From Bufo bufo (taxonomy: Eukaryota > Chordata > Amphibia > Anura > Bufonidae), in NCBI RefSeq assembly GCF_905171765.1, contig NC_053392.1, forward strand, positions 399,831,899 through 399,895,898: a DNA stretch of 64,000 nt. Direction: 5' to 3'. The notes beneath the pieces are model-generated. The model was not told the origin of the DNA and did no database searches. It saw only the letters and a list, made by a program, of their open reading frames with translations. The position numbers were made by a program, and so were the translations under genes. Numbering within the stretch: position 1 is the first letter of the stretch; every line of letters begins with the position of its first letter. This document shows positions 41,303-52,194 of this stretch, one piece after another.

Positions 41303-41595
41303 CACGGATGCAGCCTGCTGCGGTTAGCGGTCAGAACTTGATATATTAGAGATACCTATCTCTGGCTTATATATATGCTATATATACGTTTTATGTGAAT
41401 TTTAGGATTTTATCCTGGTGCACACAGGACACGACTTTGATTGTTTAATAAATAATTTTATCTGAATCCTACGTGTATTCCAAACTGTTTGAGTGCCGGT
41501 TCTATTCTATTTTACTATATCTACCAGAACCTAGGGGTGTTTTTTGAACCTGCGCACCTACGTGACAAATCAGAGTGAGCCACCTGCTTATAATT
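41303..41595 (+). repeat. Inverted Penelope fragment
   Basis: Reverse complement of about 39802-40094, so it covers the start of pLTR copy 2 and sequence between it and ORF1. Such inverted ends are known for Penelope-like insertions. Confidence 0.88.
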
Positions 41596-41608
41596 TCTTC
41601 AGGTAATA

Positions 41609-41782
41609 GTTAGCCGAGGAACGTGGATATGCGGCCATCCACCTTTGGGGTGTTCGCATAGGCTGAGCAGTGAGGGAGAGCGGCAGGTCTATTGCAGGGG
41701 TCTCCCTTTGTTCCTTAGTTGTGGATCCAGAGAGACACTGTTTATATGGTATTGTCTTGTTTCCTGTACACCATCCGTGACA
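41609..41782 (+). repeat. Gypsy-3 3' LTR, right part
   Basis: Matches 29720-29893 with one substitution seen. It ends CCGTGACA and is followed by the target copy AGTTT. Confidence 0.92.
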
Positions 41783-41787
41783 AGTTT

Positions 41788-42109
41788 CAACTTACGATGG
41801 GTCAGAAACGACCATTGTATGTTGAAAATATTGTATCCTGAGGCCATTGTATCTTGAGGGATCACTGTATTTTAATAAAGACCAATTGAATAAACAGATT
41901 TTTAGCACCAAATGAGTAAAATTCAATCATAAAAAATTGCCCCCTTTAAATTGAAAAAATAGCAAAAAGTCATATTCCCACGACATATTTGATATCGCTA
42001 TGTCCATGACGACCCGCACTACACAATTATCATGTCACTAAAAAAATATACACAAATTAATTTTTTTTCCTTGTCATAACTAAATATAATAAAAAGTGAT
42101 CAAAAAGTG
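41788..42109. repeat. Older repeat split by Gypsy-3, right part
   Basis: Shares ACCATTGTATGTTGAAA phrases with 29119-29160. The rest is AT-rich with no gene. Confidence 0.45.
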
Positions 42110-42112
42110 TTA

Positions 42113-42879
42113 GGGCTCTTTCACAATTGCGTTCTTTTCTTCCGGCATAGAGTTCCGTCGTCGGGGCTCTATGCCGGAAGAATCCTGATCAGGATTATCC
42201 CCATGAATTCTGAATGGAGAGAAATCCGTTCAGGATGCATCAGGATGCCTTCAGTTCCGGAACGAAACGTTTTTTGGCCGGAGAAAATACCGCAGCATGC
42301 TGCGCTTTTTGCTCCAGCCAAAAATCCAGAACACTTGCCGCAAGGCCGGATCCGGAATTAATGCCCATTGAAAGGCATTAATCCGGATCCGGCCTTAAGC
42401 TAAACGTCGTTTCGGCGCATTGCCGGATCCGACGTTTAGCTTTTTCTGAATGGTTACCATGGCTGCCAAGACGCTAAAGTCCTGGCAGCCATGGTAGAGT
42501 GTAGTGGGGAGCGGGGGAGCAGTATACTTACCGTCCGTGCGGCTCCCCGGGCGCTCCAGAGTGACGTCAGGGCGCCCCACGCTCATGGATGACGTGATCG
42601 CATGGACACGTCATCCATGCGCATGGGGCGCTCTGAAGTCATTCTGGAGCGCCCCGGGAGCCGCACGGACTGTAAGTATACTGCTCCCCCGCTCCCCACT
42701 ACTACTATGGCAACCAGGACTTTAATAGCGTCCTGGGTGCCATAGTAACACTGAACGCATTTTGAAGACGGATCCGTCTTCAAATGCTTTCAGTTCACTT
42801 GCGTTTTTCCGGATCCGGCGTGTAATTCCGGCAAATGGAGTACACGCCGGATCCGGACAACGCAAGTGTGAAAGGGCCC
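42113..42879. mobile_element. 767-bp PIF/Harbinger-like foldback MITE, copy 1
   Basis: Termini GGGCTCTTTCACA and GTGTGAAAGGGCCC, flanked by TTA (42110-42112) and TTA (42880-42882). Nested palindromes include CCATGGCTGCCA..., GGAGCGGGGGAGC..., GCGCTCCAGA and a TGACGTCA at 42562-42569. Two further copies lie at 50238-51004 (inverted) and 55347-56114. Confidence 0.8.
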
Positions 42880-42882
42880 TTA

Positions 42883-43254
42883 GTGGCGAGATCTCCAGCT
42901 TTGGTACGACTGCGCCTGGAGAGACGTGCTCATAAGCCACGCCCCCTGGAGATGCGACAGCATCCTTAGCAACAGTATGCAATGCTCTGTTTCTCCCCAC
43001 AGCAGGCGTGTGCTGGAGGAGACTAGCAATGGGTTGATTGCTCAGATGCTCTGTTCCTGTGTGCTAGTGTTCTGACTAATGGAGCGCTGAGTCATGACCT
43101 ATCAGGTTCTTATCCTGGGACTCGGTGCTCTACTTAAACCCCTTTCTGGCCTTATACCAGTGCCAGTGATAGTCTCTGACTCACTAGCTAAGTTCCTGTG
43201 CTTTTTGGATTGCTCGTTCCTCTGACCCCAGCTTGTCTTCTGACTACTCTCTTA
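42883..43254. repeat. Possible partial LTR of a Gypsy-like element
   Basis: The style of the sequence (GGTGCTCTACTTAAACCCC, then GTGATAGTCTCTGACTCAC and a run of CTGAC-type words) resembles the R-U5 part of the Gypsy-1 LTR. I find no second copy and no TG...CA ends in the window. Confidence 0.3.
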
Positions 43255-43789
43255 TTAATGCCAAAAAATGAACGCTGAAAAAAATAAAAGTTCATCATGA
43301 ATGCCATAATGGAAAAAAAATAATAATGGAATAATGGAAAAAAAATTATTGGATTATGTGCTGTTTTTGGTAACCTCAAAATTGCGGGTGTTCCCGCAAC
43401 GCACCCGCACATTTTCCCGCAACGCCCGTGTGAAACCAGCCTAATTGTATTGACCCACAAACATTTTTAGTGGAGACTGAACGCCATAAAAACAAAACCC
43501 AAAAACCTTCCAATTTCACCCCACAAAAATGTTTTCCCATTTTCCTATACAAGCTATGGCAAACTAAACGGTGCCATTTAAAAATACAATTAGTCCTGCA
43601 AAAAACATGCCCCTATATGGCTATGTGAACAGAAAACAAAAAAAATATGGCTCTTTGAAGGGCGAAGAAAAAATGAAAACAAAAAATAAAAATAGGTTGT
43701 TTTCGAAAAGGGTTAAGGACTTATACACTTGTACAATACACAGACAATATACAGTATGTATGCCCTCTGAGCACCGCCTTACAGGCTTA
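43255..43789. other. No gene seen; MITE end at about 43443
   Basis: AT-rich with a short CCCGCAACGC palindromic segment and an end-like GTGTGAAACCAGCC followed by TAA at 43442-43444. This looks like the right end of a Harbinger-like MITE. No open frame is convincing. Confidence 0.4.
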
Positions 43790-44078
43790 GGACGTATGCA
43801 CAAGAACATATTGTTTGGGGGTTGGATGCAGACCCATTTACTTTAATGGGGGCCGCAAAAGATGCAGAAAGCTCACCATGTGCTGTCCGCATTTGTATGT
43901 CCGTTCCATGGCAAAAATATAGAACATGTCCTATTTCTATCCCCATTACGGAAAAGGATAGGACTGTTCTATTATGACCTGGACGTTCCATATGTTACGC
44001 AAAATGGGATGGTATTTGTGATTTGCAGATCCGCAATTTGTGGACCGCAAAACAGGCAATGGTTGTGTGCATGAGCCC
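43790..44078. mobile_element. MITE of the 'gcggaccgcaa / gtgtgcatgagccc' family
   Basis: Left end GGACGTATGCACA, right end TGTGTGCATGAGCCC, flanked by TTA (43787-43789) and TTT (44079-44081). The interior has GGACCGCAAAA and ATAGAACATGTCCTAT words shared with 770, 57.4 and 60.97 kb. Confidence 0.6.
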
Positions 44079-45414
44079 TTTAGTCAGGTGCAGCATCTAC
44101 AGACATATTTTCTTGCAGAAGCAAAGTTTTTTTTCTTTACCTGTGACACCAAAGAAAAAACTTTGTATATGTCTGTGAGTACAGCACAGGTCCAATGTAC
44201 ATCTTTGATGGTCCTCCCCTATGCACTGCCCTTTGCACAAGCCAAAAGTCCAGATTTTGTGCAGCACATAGCACTAATACCCATTGAAAAGGGTGAAATC
44301 TGCAGCTAAAACCGCAAACATAATTGTTGTGCTGCGGATTTGGAAAAAATCTACAAAGGGTGCATGAGATTTCTGTAACTTCCTACACTTTGCTGGTTCT
44401 GTAATACGATGCGGTTTGTCGGCACTGGAATCTGCACAGAAAAACTGCACATATTCAGCAACAGGTGCAGGTGGCTGCACACGGTGCAGACTTGTGTGCA
44501 GAAAATCTGCTCCAAAAGCACACAAAAAAAGCTAATAAATTCAGTTTTGCCACAGATCTCACCCTTCCATTAAAAAGGGTGAAATTGCAAAAACAATTGA
44601 CATGCTTTGGATTTCAAAAACTGAACAAGACATTTGTCTAATCTCATACACAAAATCCACGTGTGTAATCTGCACCATGTGCAGGCACCCTTAGGCCTCT
44701 TTCACATGGGCGTCATGTTTTTAGCCCGGATAAGATGCGGGTGCGTCGCGGGAAAATGTGCGATTTGTGGAACGGGTGGCCAGATCCAGAAAAAAATGCA
44801 GATGTGTGCTTGGTCTCATAGGAAGATTTGGTTGTGTGCATGAGTCCTAAGGGCAGCTGCACACAGTGCAGATTTGTGTGCCGAAAATCTGCACCACAAA
44901 AAGCTGCACTATATATGGTGTGGTTTTTAGTCTGAATATGCTACAGATCTCTCCCTTCCACTGAAAAGGATGAAATCCACGCAAGAAAAATGCTACAATT
45001 AACATGGTGCAGATTTCTAAATCTTGTTGTAGTAATCTGATGCGTACCTCTGCTCTGCAAAAGACAGGTGAAATCCTATGTTTGGTCATATGTTGCAGAC
45101 TGCGGACCCATTCAAGTTTACAGGCCACAATCCTGAGCCAGTACGCTTGTGGGCATGAGCCCTTAGGGTAGGTTCACAGAGTTTTCTACGTGCTGAAAAA
45201 GATGGATTTAGAATCTATTTCAGTATTTCTTGTGTTTTTTTTGGATGCATTTTGTGATTGCAAGTTTAGATATGAATTTGGAGTGGAATCTGCACCAAGA
45301 ATTAACATGTAACTTTTTTTTTTTTTTTACACGCTACGTCTTTTAAAACCGTAAGGCCCAGTTCACACTTCAGTAATTTTATCAGTGGTTTCTATTAGTT
45401 ATTGTGAGGCAAAA
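44079..45414. repeat. Mosaic of MITE fragments, no gene
   Basis: Repeated CTGCACACAGTGCAGATTTGTGTG-like pieces occur at 44470-44510 and 44855-44885, and GTGTGCATGAG.CC ends at 44830 and 45160. Recognisable starts include GGCCTCTTTCACATGGGCG at 44695. Individual elements cannot be separated by eye. Confidence 0.5.
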
Positions 45415-45418
45415 TTAA

Positions 45419-45700
45419 AGGGATTCTGTCATGAGATTTTACCCCTCTAACCTAAACATATGCTCATGTCCGGAGTAATAAGAAGAATCCTAAGCTGGCC
45501 TTATTAAACCTCACTGTGGCTCTATTTGCCCAAAAAAATGGTTTTTATAACCTGTCAATCACTCACTTAAGGTGCCCAAGGGGAGGTCTGTTAATACAGG
45601 GTGCCCGGCCGCACCCCTCGCCGTCCGCTGCCCAACGCCGCCTTCCCTGTCTTCAGCGCCGCCTCCGCAATACTCCCCGTTCCTCTGCCAGATCAACTTT
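45419..45700. mobile_element. T2/Kolobok-like MITE, left half
   Basis: TTAA at 45415-45418 then AGGGATTCTGTCATGAGA, the usual T2 start. No matching right end is found before unrelated sequence at about 45700. Confidence 0.5.
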
Positions 45701-45839
45701 AATTATCTTTAGTAACATGATAAGCATCGCGGCCTTTATTAACCAACAAATATTTAATAAAGAATTTTGTTTTAACGATTCGATTGCGTTGTGGTTCATA
45801 TAATACGAATTGGTTTATATAAATGGGGAATATGGCATC

Positions 45840-46060
45840 ATTTGCGGATGCTGACCGCATTGGTCTGTCTGCAAGATCCATGTCTCTGCTCCGCAAAAGA
45901 TAAGTGAAGTCCTATCTTATGTTCCAAATTGTGGCCCTATTTAAGTCAATGGGTCCGCATCCGCACCACAGCCGGTGTCCTTATATTGCAGACCGGTCGT
46001 TTAGGGTCCGCAATACACGCACTGAGCCGGTACGCTGGTGTGCATGAGCTCTTGTGGTTT
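45840..46060. mobile_element. MITE right half of the 'gtgtgcatgagctc' family
   Basis: GGTCCGCATCCGC, then GGTGTGCATGAGCTC at the end, like 43790-44078 and 56951-57173. The left end is not resolved. Confidence 0.4.
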
Positions 46061-46199
46061 CTGAGGAAGACGGGCACCATTCCAGTCATGCTATGGTGCC
46101 CCATAACCACACATTGGTAGGTAACAGAGGAGTCACTTTTTACTTCTCTCTCTATGGACTATTGCTCCATTTCACCTCTGGTTTTCAGAATGCGTGGAC

Positions 46200-46960
46200 A
46201 TGTTTATGCTGGTGAGGCCATTGTAGTGCAATTACAATGAGAGACACTTGAGGGCAATGTGTGTTTATGAGCCTTTATCTGCCTCAGCTCCACTGAGTCA
46301 CAGCCGCCATGCAGGCCTCAGCGGAGTAATCTACCCGTGACCCGCCGCCGCACTCGGTGACATTATACAACCCTGCCGTCATCTCTGGAATGTAATGCGC
46401 CCTATCAACCTCATCCTGCACAGAACTGACCAAACTCTACCCTCCTTCATATGCAAACCAGTGCCTGCTACAGAGCCTCCCCTCTGCTCTGCAGCTGCCT
46501 AATAGTGAGCCAACGCTTGTGAATGGGGAAAGGCGCCTGCGCGGGAGGATCCGGCTCCCTTCCTGGCAAAAAGTGAGCCGCTCAGTACTTGTCGCTTGCA
46601 GCTTGCAGCTGGAAGGGGCGAGGGGGGCAAAAAGCCGCCGGAGCTGTGGATATACAGTGTGCATGTTGACTTGCTCGTGCATCCGGGCACTGTGGGCAAA
46701 ATGCATGTGGCGCTAATCTCTATGGGCTCCCGTGGGATGCTGTAACCAGAAAAGACGTTGGCCGCGAATTGTGTTCCTATGAGGTAGGTGCCGTAAGTTG
46801 GTGAATGTGACCAGGGACGTAGTGCACCTCTGTAATGGAAACCTCCTATCCTGCTCGGAGGGTTCCCTCCTTGGATCCCGGGAGCTGCTGCTGATCCTCA
46901 TCATCCCATGGATATAGCTGCTGATCTTCTTCCCCATAGACATGGCTTATAGCCTTCGCT
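46200..46960 (+). promoter_or_regulatory. CpG-dense stretch with a possible splice donor; candidate host promoter/first exon
   Basis: Unlike its surroundings, this stretch shows no repeat I can recognise and is locally CpG-dense (about 17 CpG in 46500-46760). A good donor (TGAG followed by GTAGGT) is at about 46782. No substantial open frame precedes it. It could be the non-coding first exon of a gene lying outside the window, or simply unique GC-rich DNA. Confidence 0.3.
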
Positions 46961-47359
46961 GGCACTTGTGTAATGGGCAGCCACCAGGGAGGGCACTAGT
47001 TGGTTATAGTCATGTGTGAGGGAGATTTAGCAAAGCAGTTACGTCATGTTCTTGTGGCAGTGCCCTGAAGAAATCGGGCAGTATCATATGCCAGAACAAG
47101 GGGGCATGGTTGTCATGCCATGGTCTTCTTCTTTTCAAAGTGGGACGAGCCACTGTAGTGACTTGGTGCATCCTGGCATTCCTTGGCTGTCCCTGAAAAC
47201 TGCACTTCTTGCTACTGGTTTGCACAGTGTCCATTGATGGCTGTGTGATGCTGTGGCACAATCTGGGCAGTGCAGTGTGGTATGTGCCTCCCTGGTTCAT
47301 ACAAGGATGCCAGCGACTTGGGACGCATCCTACTAGAATTGGTGCGGTAGCAGTAGTCC
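46961..47359. other. No gene seen
   Basis: Short open frames only, none with recognisable motifs or repeat structure. Confidence 0.4.
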
Positions 47360-47367
47360 CTCTAGGA

Positions 47368-47496
47368 CAGGGCTGGGCTGGCCAACCTGCGGCTCTCCAG
47401 CTGTTGCAGAGCTACAACTCCCAGTCTGCCTACAGCAGGGCATGGTGGGAGTTGTAGTTCTACAACAGCTGGAGAGCCGCAGGTTGGCCAGCCCTG
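47368..47496. mobile_element. 129-bp hAT MITE
   Basis: Near-perfect foldback starting CAGGGCTGGGCTGGCCAACC and ending with its inverse. The flanks are CTCTAGGA (47360-47367) and CTCTAGGT (47497-47504), an 8-bp target duplication with one mismatch. The interior reads ACTACAACTCCCA, common in vertebrate hAT MITEs. Confidence 0.88.
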
Positions 47497-47504
47497 CTCT
47501 AGGT

Positions 47505-47805
47505 GAACAGCCAGCTATCTTCTGGCCACCTGCACACGCTGCGGAATATGTGCGTATACATGCAAAAAAAACCAACCTGCAACGTATTACAGTATCAGCA
47601 AAGTGTATGAGGTTACACAAATCTCATATAGACTTTGCAGAAAAAGCCTTGCCGCGCGGATTTCAAAATAAACAGCGTGTCAATTATGTTTGTTGTTTTA
47701 GCTACCGAATTTTCAATGCAAGGGTGAGATGTGAGAAAAAAAAACGCATCAAATTTGCAAAAAAAAATAAAATAATCACAATTAGATATGCAGCAGAAAT
47801 GCAAA
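47505..47805. other. No gene seen; MITE-like debris
   Basis: CTGCACACGCTGCGGAATATG at 47529 resembles ends of the 44-kb mosaic. AT-rich afterwards. Confidence 0.35.
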
Positions 47806-47808
47806 TAA

Positions 47809-48221
47809 GGCTACTTTCACACTAGCGTTCTGCTGTCCGCTCGTGAGCTCCGTTTGAAGGGGCTCACGAGCGGAGCAGAACGCTTCCGTCCAGCCCTGAT
47901 GCAGTCTGAATGGATGCGGATCCGCTCAGACTGCATCAGTCTGGCGGCGTTCAGCCTCCGCTCCGCTCGCCTCCGCACGGCCAGGCGGACAGCTGAACGC
48001 TGCTTGCAGCGTTCGGGTGTCCGCCTGGCCGTGCGGAGGCGAGCGGATCCGTCCACACTTACAATGTAAGTCAATGGGGACGGATCCGCTTGAAGATGAC
48101 ACAATGTGGCTCAATCTTCAAGCGGATCCGTTCCCCATTGACTTTCAATGTAAAGTCTGAACGGATCCGCTCAGGCTACTTTCACACTTAGAACGCTCCG
48201 AACGCTAGTGTGAAAGTAGCC
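47809..48221. mobile_element. PIF/Harbinger-like MITE (GGCTACTTTCACAC type)
   Basis: Flanked by TAA (47806-47808) and TAA (48222-48224). Termini GGCTACTTTCACACTAGCG and its inverse. An extra internal GGCTACTTTCACACT lies at about 48173. Rich in GCGGATCCG palindromes. Confidence 0.8.
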
Positions 48222-48235
48222 TAACTCCGTACAGA

Positions 48236-48659
48236 AAATCCAGCAGATCCTTCAAATATCAGGTGTCCCTCCACATGCTCCCTTGGTGCTTTGAAGTGGA
48301 CACTTTGGATGAGACTGTCCACTGTTGCCTACTGGCTTTCTTTTCCAGATCGGCTCTCGTGAAAGGTGAAAGAAGCTTTTCACACACTTGGAAAGGATAT
48401 ACGGGAGGTTGCATCAACTGTTTCATTCTCTGCAGTTCTTGTGCATAACCTTCAGCATGACAGGAAGATGCGCATTAAGGAATTCAATGTATGGCTTGGT
48501 GAATGGTGTCTGAACCAAGGGTTTGGCTTTGTGTCTCATGTTAGCTCTTGTTGGAATGGAAAAGAACTGTACAAGGAAGATGGTTTGCATCTTTCTCTCA
48601 AAGGAACGAATGTCCTCGGTGAACAGTTCCAAGTATTTGCTAAGAAGCATTTAAACTAG
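48236..48659 (+). pseudogene. CR1-like ORF1 C-terminal, esterase-like
   Basis: Open from the ATG at 48366, with homology-like sequence a little upstream. It reads IREVASTVSFSAVL, then SSCWNGKELYKEDGLHLSLKGTNVLGEQ, which matches the DGLHL block of the SGNH esterase-like domain in ORF1 of CR1/L3 elements. It ends at 48657-48659, just before ORF2. The N-terminal part is missing or shifted. Confidence 0.7.
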
Positions 48660-48699
48660 GAAAGGGGGGCAAAAGAGTGATAATCCAGCAGTCCAACTG

Positions 48700-49455
48700 C
48701 CCCCCGGAACAATGCCAGAAGAGGCAAGTAGCACAAAGGTTAAGAAATGACAAGCTCAGAGTCTTGTCTACAAATGCTCGCAGTCTAGGGAATAAGATCA
48801 ATGAACTTGAGGCTATAATGGCATCTGAGAATATAGATGTAGTGGCTGTTACTGAGACGTGGTTCAAGGGGAGTAATGACTGGGATATATCAATACCAGG
48901 GTTCTCTCTATACAGGAAAGACAGAGAAGGCAAGAAGAGGGGAGGGGTGGCCCTGTATGTGAAAGATAGCATAAAATCTAATTTGATACAAGTTAGCGAG
49001 AACAATTTAGAGTCAGTTTGGGTTACCGTGCAGCTTGATAATCATAAGGTAACTCGTGTAGGTGTGATATATAGACCACCTAGCCAAGTCAAAGAATTAG
49101 ATGATCTACTAGTTGAGGAAATAGCTTAAATGACATTGAAGGGGGAAGTTATCATTATGGGAGACTTCAATCTTCCAGATGTAAACTGGAAAACCAAAAT
49201 AGCTAGTTCTGTCAGGATATTCTAAATTCCCTACTGGGATTATCTCTACAGCAAGTAGTGGAGGAGCCAACCCGGAAGGAGGTCATTTTAGATTTACTAT
49301 TGACAAATGGGAATTTGGTATCTGATATTACTGTAGAGGAAAGCTTGGGATCTAGTGATCACCAGTCAGTGTGGTTTACTATAAGTACAGTGACTGAGTC
49401 AGACCACACAAAAACAAAAGTTTTAGAAAAACCGACTTTTCTAAAATTAGATTAG
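48700..49455 (+). pseudogene. CR1-like ORF2 endonuclease (broken)
   Basis: Apurinic-type endonuclease: VLSTNARSLGNKINELEAIM, DVVAVTETWF, GGVALYVKD and VGVIYRPP, then a TAA at about 49126-49128. The GDFNLPDVNW block follows at about 49160-49190 and another stop at about 49222-49224. The C-terminal block (LLTNGNLVSDI..SDHQSVWFTI) lies at 49258-49455. The enzyme nicks target DNA for reverse transcription in active copies. Two stops and frame changes disable it here. Confidence 0.82.
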
Positions 49456-50234
49456 TGGTATACGAGTCCCTATCAGACTGGAAACGTTTCATTGGAGTCC
49501 AGGAGAAATGGGACTACTTAAAAGTGGCACTATTGAAGGTAACAGAAAATTGCATTAGGCTTGTCAGTAAAAGCAATAAAAGGAAGAGACCACTGTGTGG
49601 TACTCAGCAGAAGTGGCCAAAATCATTAAAAACAAAAAGATAGCTTTTAGGAATTATATAAAAAAAAAAAAAAAAAACGAGGATGAAAGACAAATTTATA
49701 AGATTAGGCAGAGAGAGGCCAAACAAGTTATAAGAGCTTCCAAAGCACAGGCAGAAGAGAAATTAGCTCAGTCAGGGAAAAAAGGCGATAAGGCATCCTT
49801 CAGATACATAAATGAAAAAAGGAAACTAAAACAAGGAATTACAAAATTAAAAACTAAAGAAGGAAGGTATATGGAAGATGATAAAGAACTAGCTGACTGC
49901 CTCAATGAATACTTCTGTTCAGTTTTTACAAAGGAAAATGAAGGAGAAGGACCTCAGTTAGGAAAGAAGACTAATGAATCTTTTGATGCATGTGTCTTTA
50001 CAGAGGAAGAGGTTCTAAGTCAGCTGTCTAAAATTAATACAAATAAGTCACAGGGGCCTGATGGGATACACCTAAAGCTATTAAAAGAGCTCAGCGGTGA
50101 ACTAGCAAAACCATTAACAGATTTATTTAACCAATCACTGGCAACAGGAGTCGTCCCAGAAGATTGGAAATTAGCAAATGTTGTGCCCATTCACAAGAAA
50201 GGTAGTAGGGAGGAATCGGGCAACTATAGGCCAG
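49456..50234 (+). pseudogene. CR1-like ORF2 RT, first part
   Basis: A basic linker with a long A-run (49660-49676) precedes RT block QGPDGIHLKLLKEL and PEDWKLANVVPIHKKG, ending SREESGNYRPV. The foldback inserts there at the TAA of 50235-50237. Confidence 0.82.
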
Positions 50235-50237
50235 TAA

Positions 50238-51004
50238 GGCCTCTTTCACACTTGCGTTGTTGGGATCCGGCATGCACTTCCGTTGCCGGAGGTGCCTGCC
50301 GGATCCGTAACAACGCAAGTGTACTGAAAGCATTTGAAGACGGAACCGTCTTCCAAATGCTTTCAGTGTTACTATGGCACCCAGGACGCTATTAAAGTCC
50401 TGGTTGCCATAGTAGGAGCGGGGAGCGGGGGAGCGGTATACTTACAGTCCGTGCGGCTCCCCGGGCGCTCCAGAATGACGTCAGAGCGCCCCATGCGCAT
50501 GGATGACGTGATCCATGTGATCACGTGATCCATGCGCTTGGGGCGCCCTGACGTCACTCTGGAGCGCCCGGGGAGCCGCACGGACGGTAAGTATGCTGCT
50601 CCCCTGCTCCCCGCTACACTTACCATGGCTGTCAGGACTTTAGCGTCCCGGCAGCCATGGTAACTATTCAGAAAAAGCTAAACGTCGGATGCGGCAATGC
50701 GCCGAAACGACGTTTAGCTTAAGGCCGGATCCGGATCAATGCCTTTCAATGGGCATTGATCCCGGATCCGGCCTTGCGGCAAGTCTTCAGGATTTTTGGC
50801 CGGAGCAAAAAGCGCAGCATGCTGCGGTATTTTCTCCGGCCAAAAAACGTTCCGTACCGGAACTGAAGACATCCTGATGCATCCTGAACGGATTACTCTC
50901 CATTCAGAATGCATTAGGATAATCCTGATCAGTATTCTTCCGGCATAGAGTCCCGACGACGGAACTCTATGCCGGAAGACAAGAACGCAAGTGTGAAAGA
51001 GCCC
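50238..51004. mobile_element. 767-bp PIF/Harbinger-like foldback MITE, copy 2 (inverted)
   Basis: Termini GGCCTCTTTCACACTTGCG and GTGTGAAAGAGCCC, flanked by TAA (50235-50237) and TAA (51005-51007). Removing it restores the RT frame, which confirms the 3-bp target. Carries TGACGTCA at 50476-50483 and 50549-50556. Confidence 0.88.
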
Positions 51005-51007
51005 TAA

Positions 51008-51888
51008 GCCTGACATCAATAGTGGGGAAATTAATGGATACCATACTTAAGGAGAGGATTGTGGAACATCTAAAATCCCATGGATTGAAAGATGAAAAAC
51101 AGCATGGGTTTACTTCAGGGAGATTATGTCAAACTAATCTTATTGATTTTTTTGATTGGGTGACTAAAATAATAGATGGAGGAGGTGCAGTAGGCATCGC
51201 TTATCTAGACTTCAGTAAGGCTTTTGATACTGTCCCACACAGAAGGCTTATCAATAAATTGCAGTCTTTGGGCTTGGACTCCCATATTGTTGAATGGATT
51301 AGGCAGTGGCTGAGGGACAGGCAACAGAGGGTTGTAGTCAATGGAGTATATTCAGACCAAGGTCTTGTTACCAGTGGGGTACCTCAGGGATCTGTTCTGG
51401 GACCCATATTGTTTAATATCTTTATCAGCAAAATTGCAGAAGGCCTCGATGGTAAGGTGTGTCTTTTTGCTAAAGACACAAAGATTTGTAACAGGGTTAA
51501 TGTTCCTGGAGGGATACACCAAATGGAAAAGGATTTAGGAAAACTAGAGGAATGGTCAAAAATCTGGCAACTAAAATTTAACCTGGGGCATAAAAACCCA
51601 AGGGCAGAATATAAAATCATTGATACAGTCCTAAAATCAGTATCTGAGGAAAGGGATTTAGGGGTCGTTATTTCAGAAGACTTAAAGGTAGGCAGACAAT
51701 GTCATAGAGCAGCAGGAAATGCTAGCAGAATGCTTGGGTGTATAGGGAGAGGCATTACCAGTAGAAAGAGGGATGTAAGAGTAGTGGATGCATGGAATAG
51801 CCTTCCTGCCGAAGTGGTAGCTGCAAATACAGTGAAGGAGTTTAAGCATGCATGGGATAGGCATAAGGCCATCCTTCATATAAGATAG
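51008..51888 (+). pseudogene. CR1-like ORF2 RT, second part
   Basis: Continues SLTSIVGKLMD-like sequence, then AYLDFSKAFDTVPH (motif A), TSGVPQGSVLGPILFNIF (motif B), and LFAKDTKI where the active-site motif C should read xADD: the first aspartate is lysine. The frame ends VVDAWNSLPAEVV..FKHAWDRHKA, the usual CR1 C-terminus. About 130 codons seem missing between DLGKLEEW and RVVDAWN in places. Confidence 0.85.
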
Positions 51889-51985
51889 GGCCAGGGGCTA
51901 TCCATAGTATTTAGTATATTGGGCAGACTAGATGGGCCAAATGGTTCTTATCTGCCGACACATTCTATGTTTCTATATGTAAGCA

Positions 51986-52194
51986 TGGGTTTGCTTGGTA
52001 CTGGAAACCACCTCAACTTTCCATTGCAGTAGTTCCGACTACATCTGTAATATGGCATCCAGTGGACAAGCAAAGACTTTTTTTTTTTTTTCTGTCAGAT
52101 TTTGCATGGATGTGAGGAAAAAAAATCTGTCTTTGTGTGGATTGGTTGCATGTGGAGTTCCAATGTCGAGTTGTATGATTTTAAGTCAGGAACT
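51986..52194. other. No gene seen
   Basis: Short spacer with a T-run at 52079-52091. Confidence 0.4.

Larger units (their letters stand above)
34430..41595 (-). mobile_element. Penelope-like element (Neptune-type) with duplicated pLTR and inverted tail
   Basis: 7.2 kb inserted in the Gypsy-3 3' LTR and flanked by a 13-bp duplication TCTTCAGGTAATA (34417-34429, 41596-41608). In minus-strand order it holds an inverted fragment (41595-41303), pLTR (41302-39885), ORF1, RT-GIY-YIG ORF and a second pLTR (about 35838-34430). This tandem pLTR plus inverted end is the known structure of Penelope-like elements. The two pLTR copies are nearly identical and both carry hammerhead motifs. The insertion postdates Gypsy-3, which is itself young. 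Confidence 0.92.
29363..41782 (+). mobile_element. Gypsy-3: very young chromovirus, 3' LTR split by a Penelope element
   Basis: 5' LTR 29363-29893 and 3' LTR in two parts (34098-34429, 41609-41782), flanked by AGTTT (29358-29362 and 41783-41787). Only one LTR difference was found by eye in about 506 bp. The gag and 1081-codon pol are open. The polypurine tract and the first 25 bp of the 3' LTR are deleted. The pol domain order with a C-terminal chromodomain identifies a chromovirus related to Gypsy-1. Confidence 0.94.
48236..51985 (+). mobile_element. CR1/L2-like LINE, interrupted
   Basis: ORF1 end (48236-48659), ORF2 endonuclease (from about 48740) and RT (to 51888), then a 3' end with GGGCAGACTAGATGGGCC and TTCTATGTTTCTATATG at 51929-51979. 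A 767-bp foldback (50238-51004) splits the RT. The 3' end is the usual CR1-like short repeat tail, not poly(A). The copy is inactive: several shifts, a stop and a changed RT active site. Confidence 0.88.

Noticed and set aside
42883..43254. Solo LTR
   Set aside because: The composition is LTR-like, but no terminal TG/CA, target duplication or second copy could be found, so it is kept only as a low-confidence repeat.
45516..45803. Short open frame rich in arginine and proline
   Set aside because: It falls in a truncated T2 MITE and has no recognisable domain.
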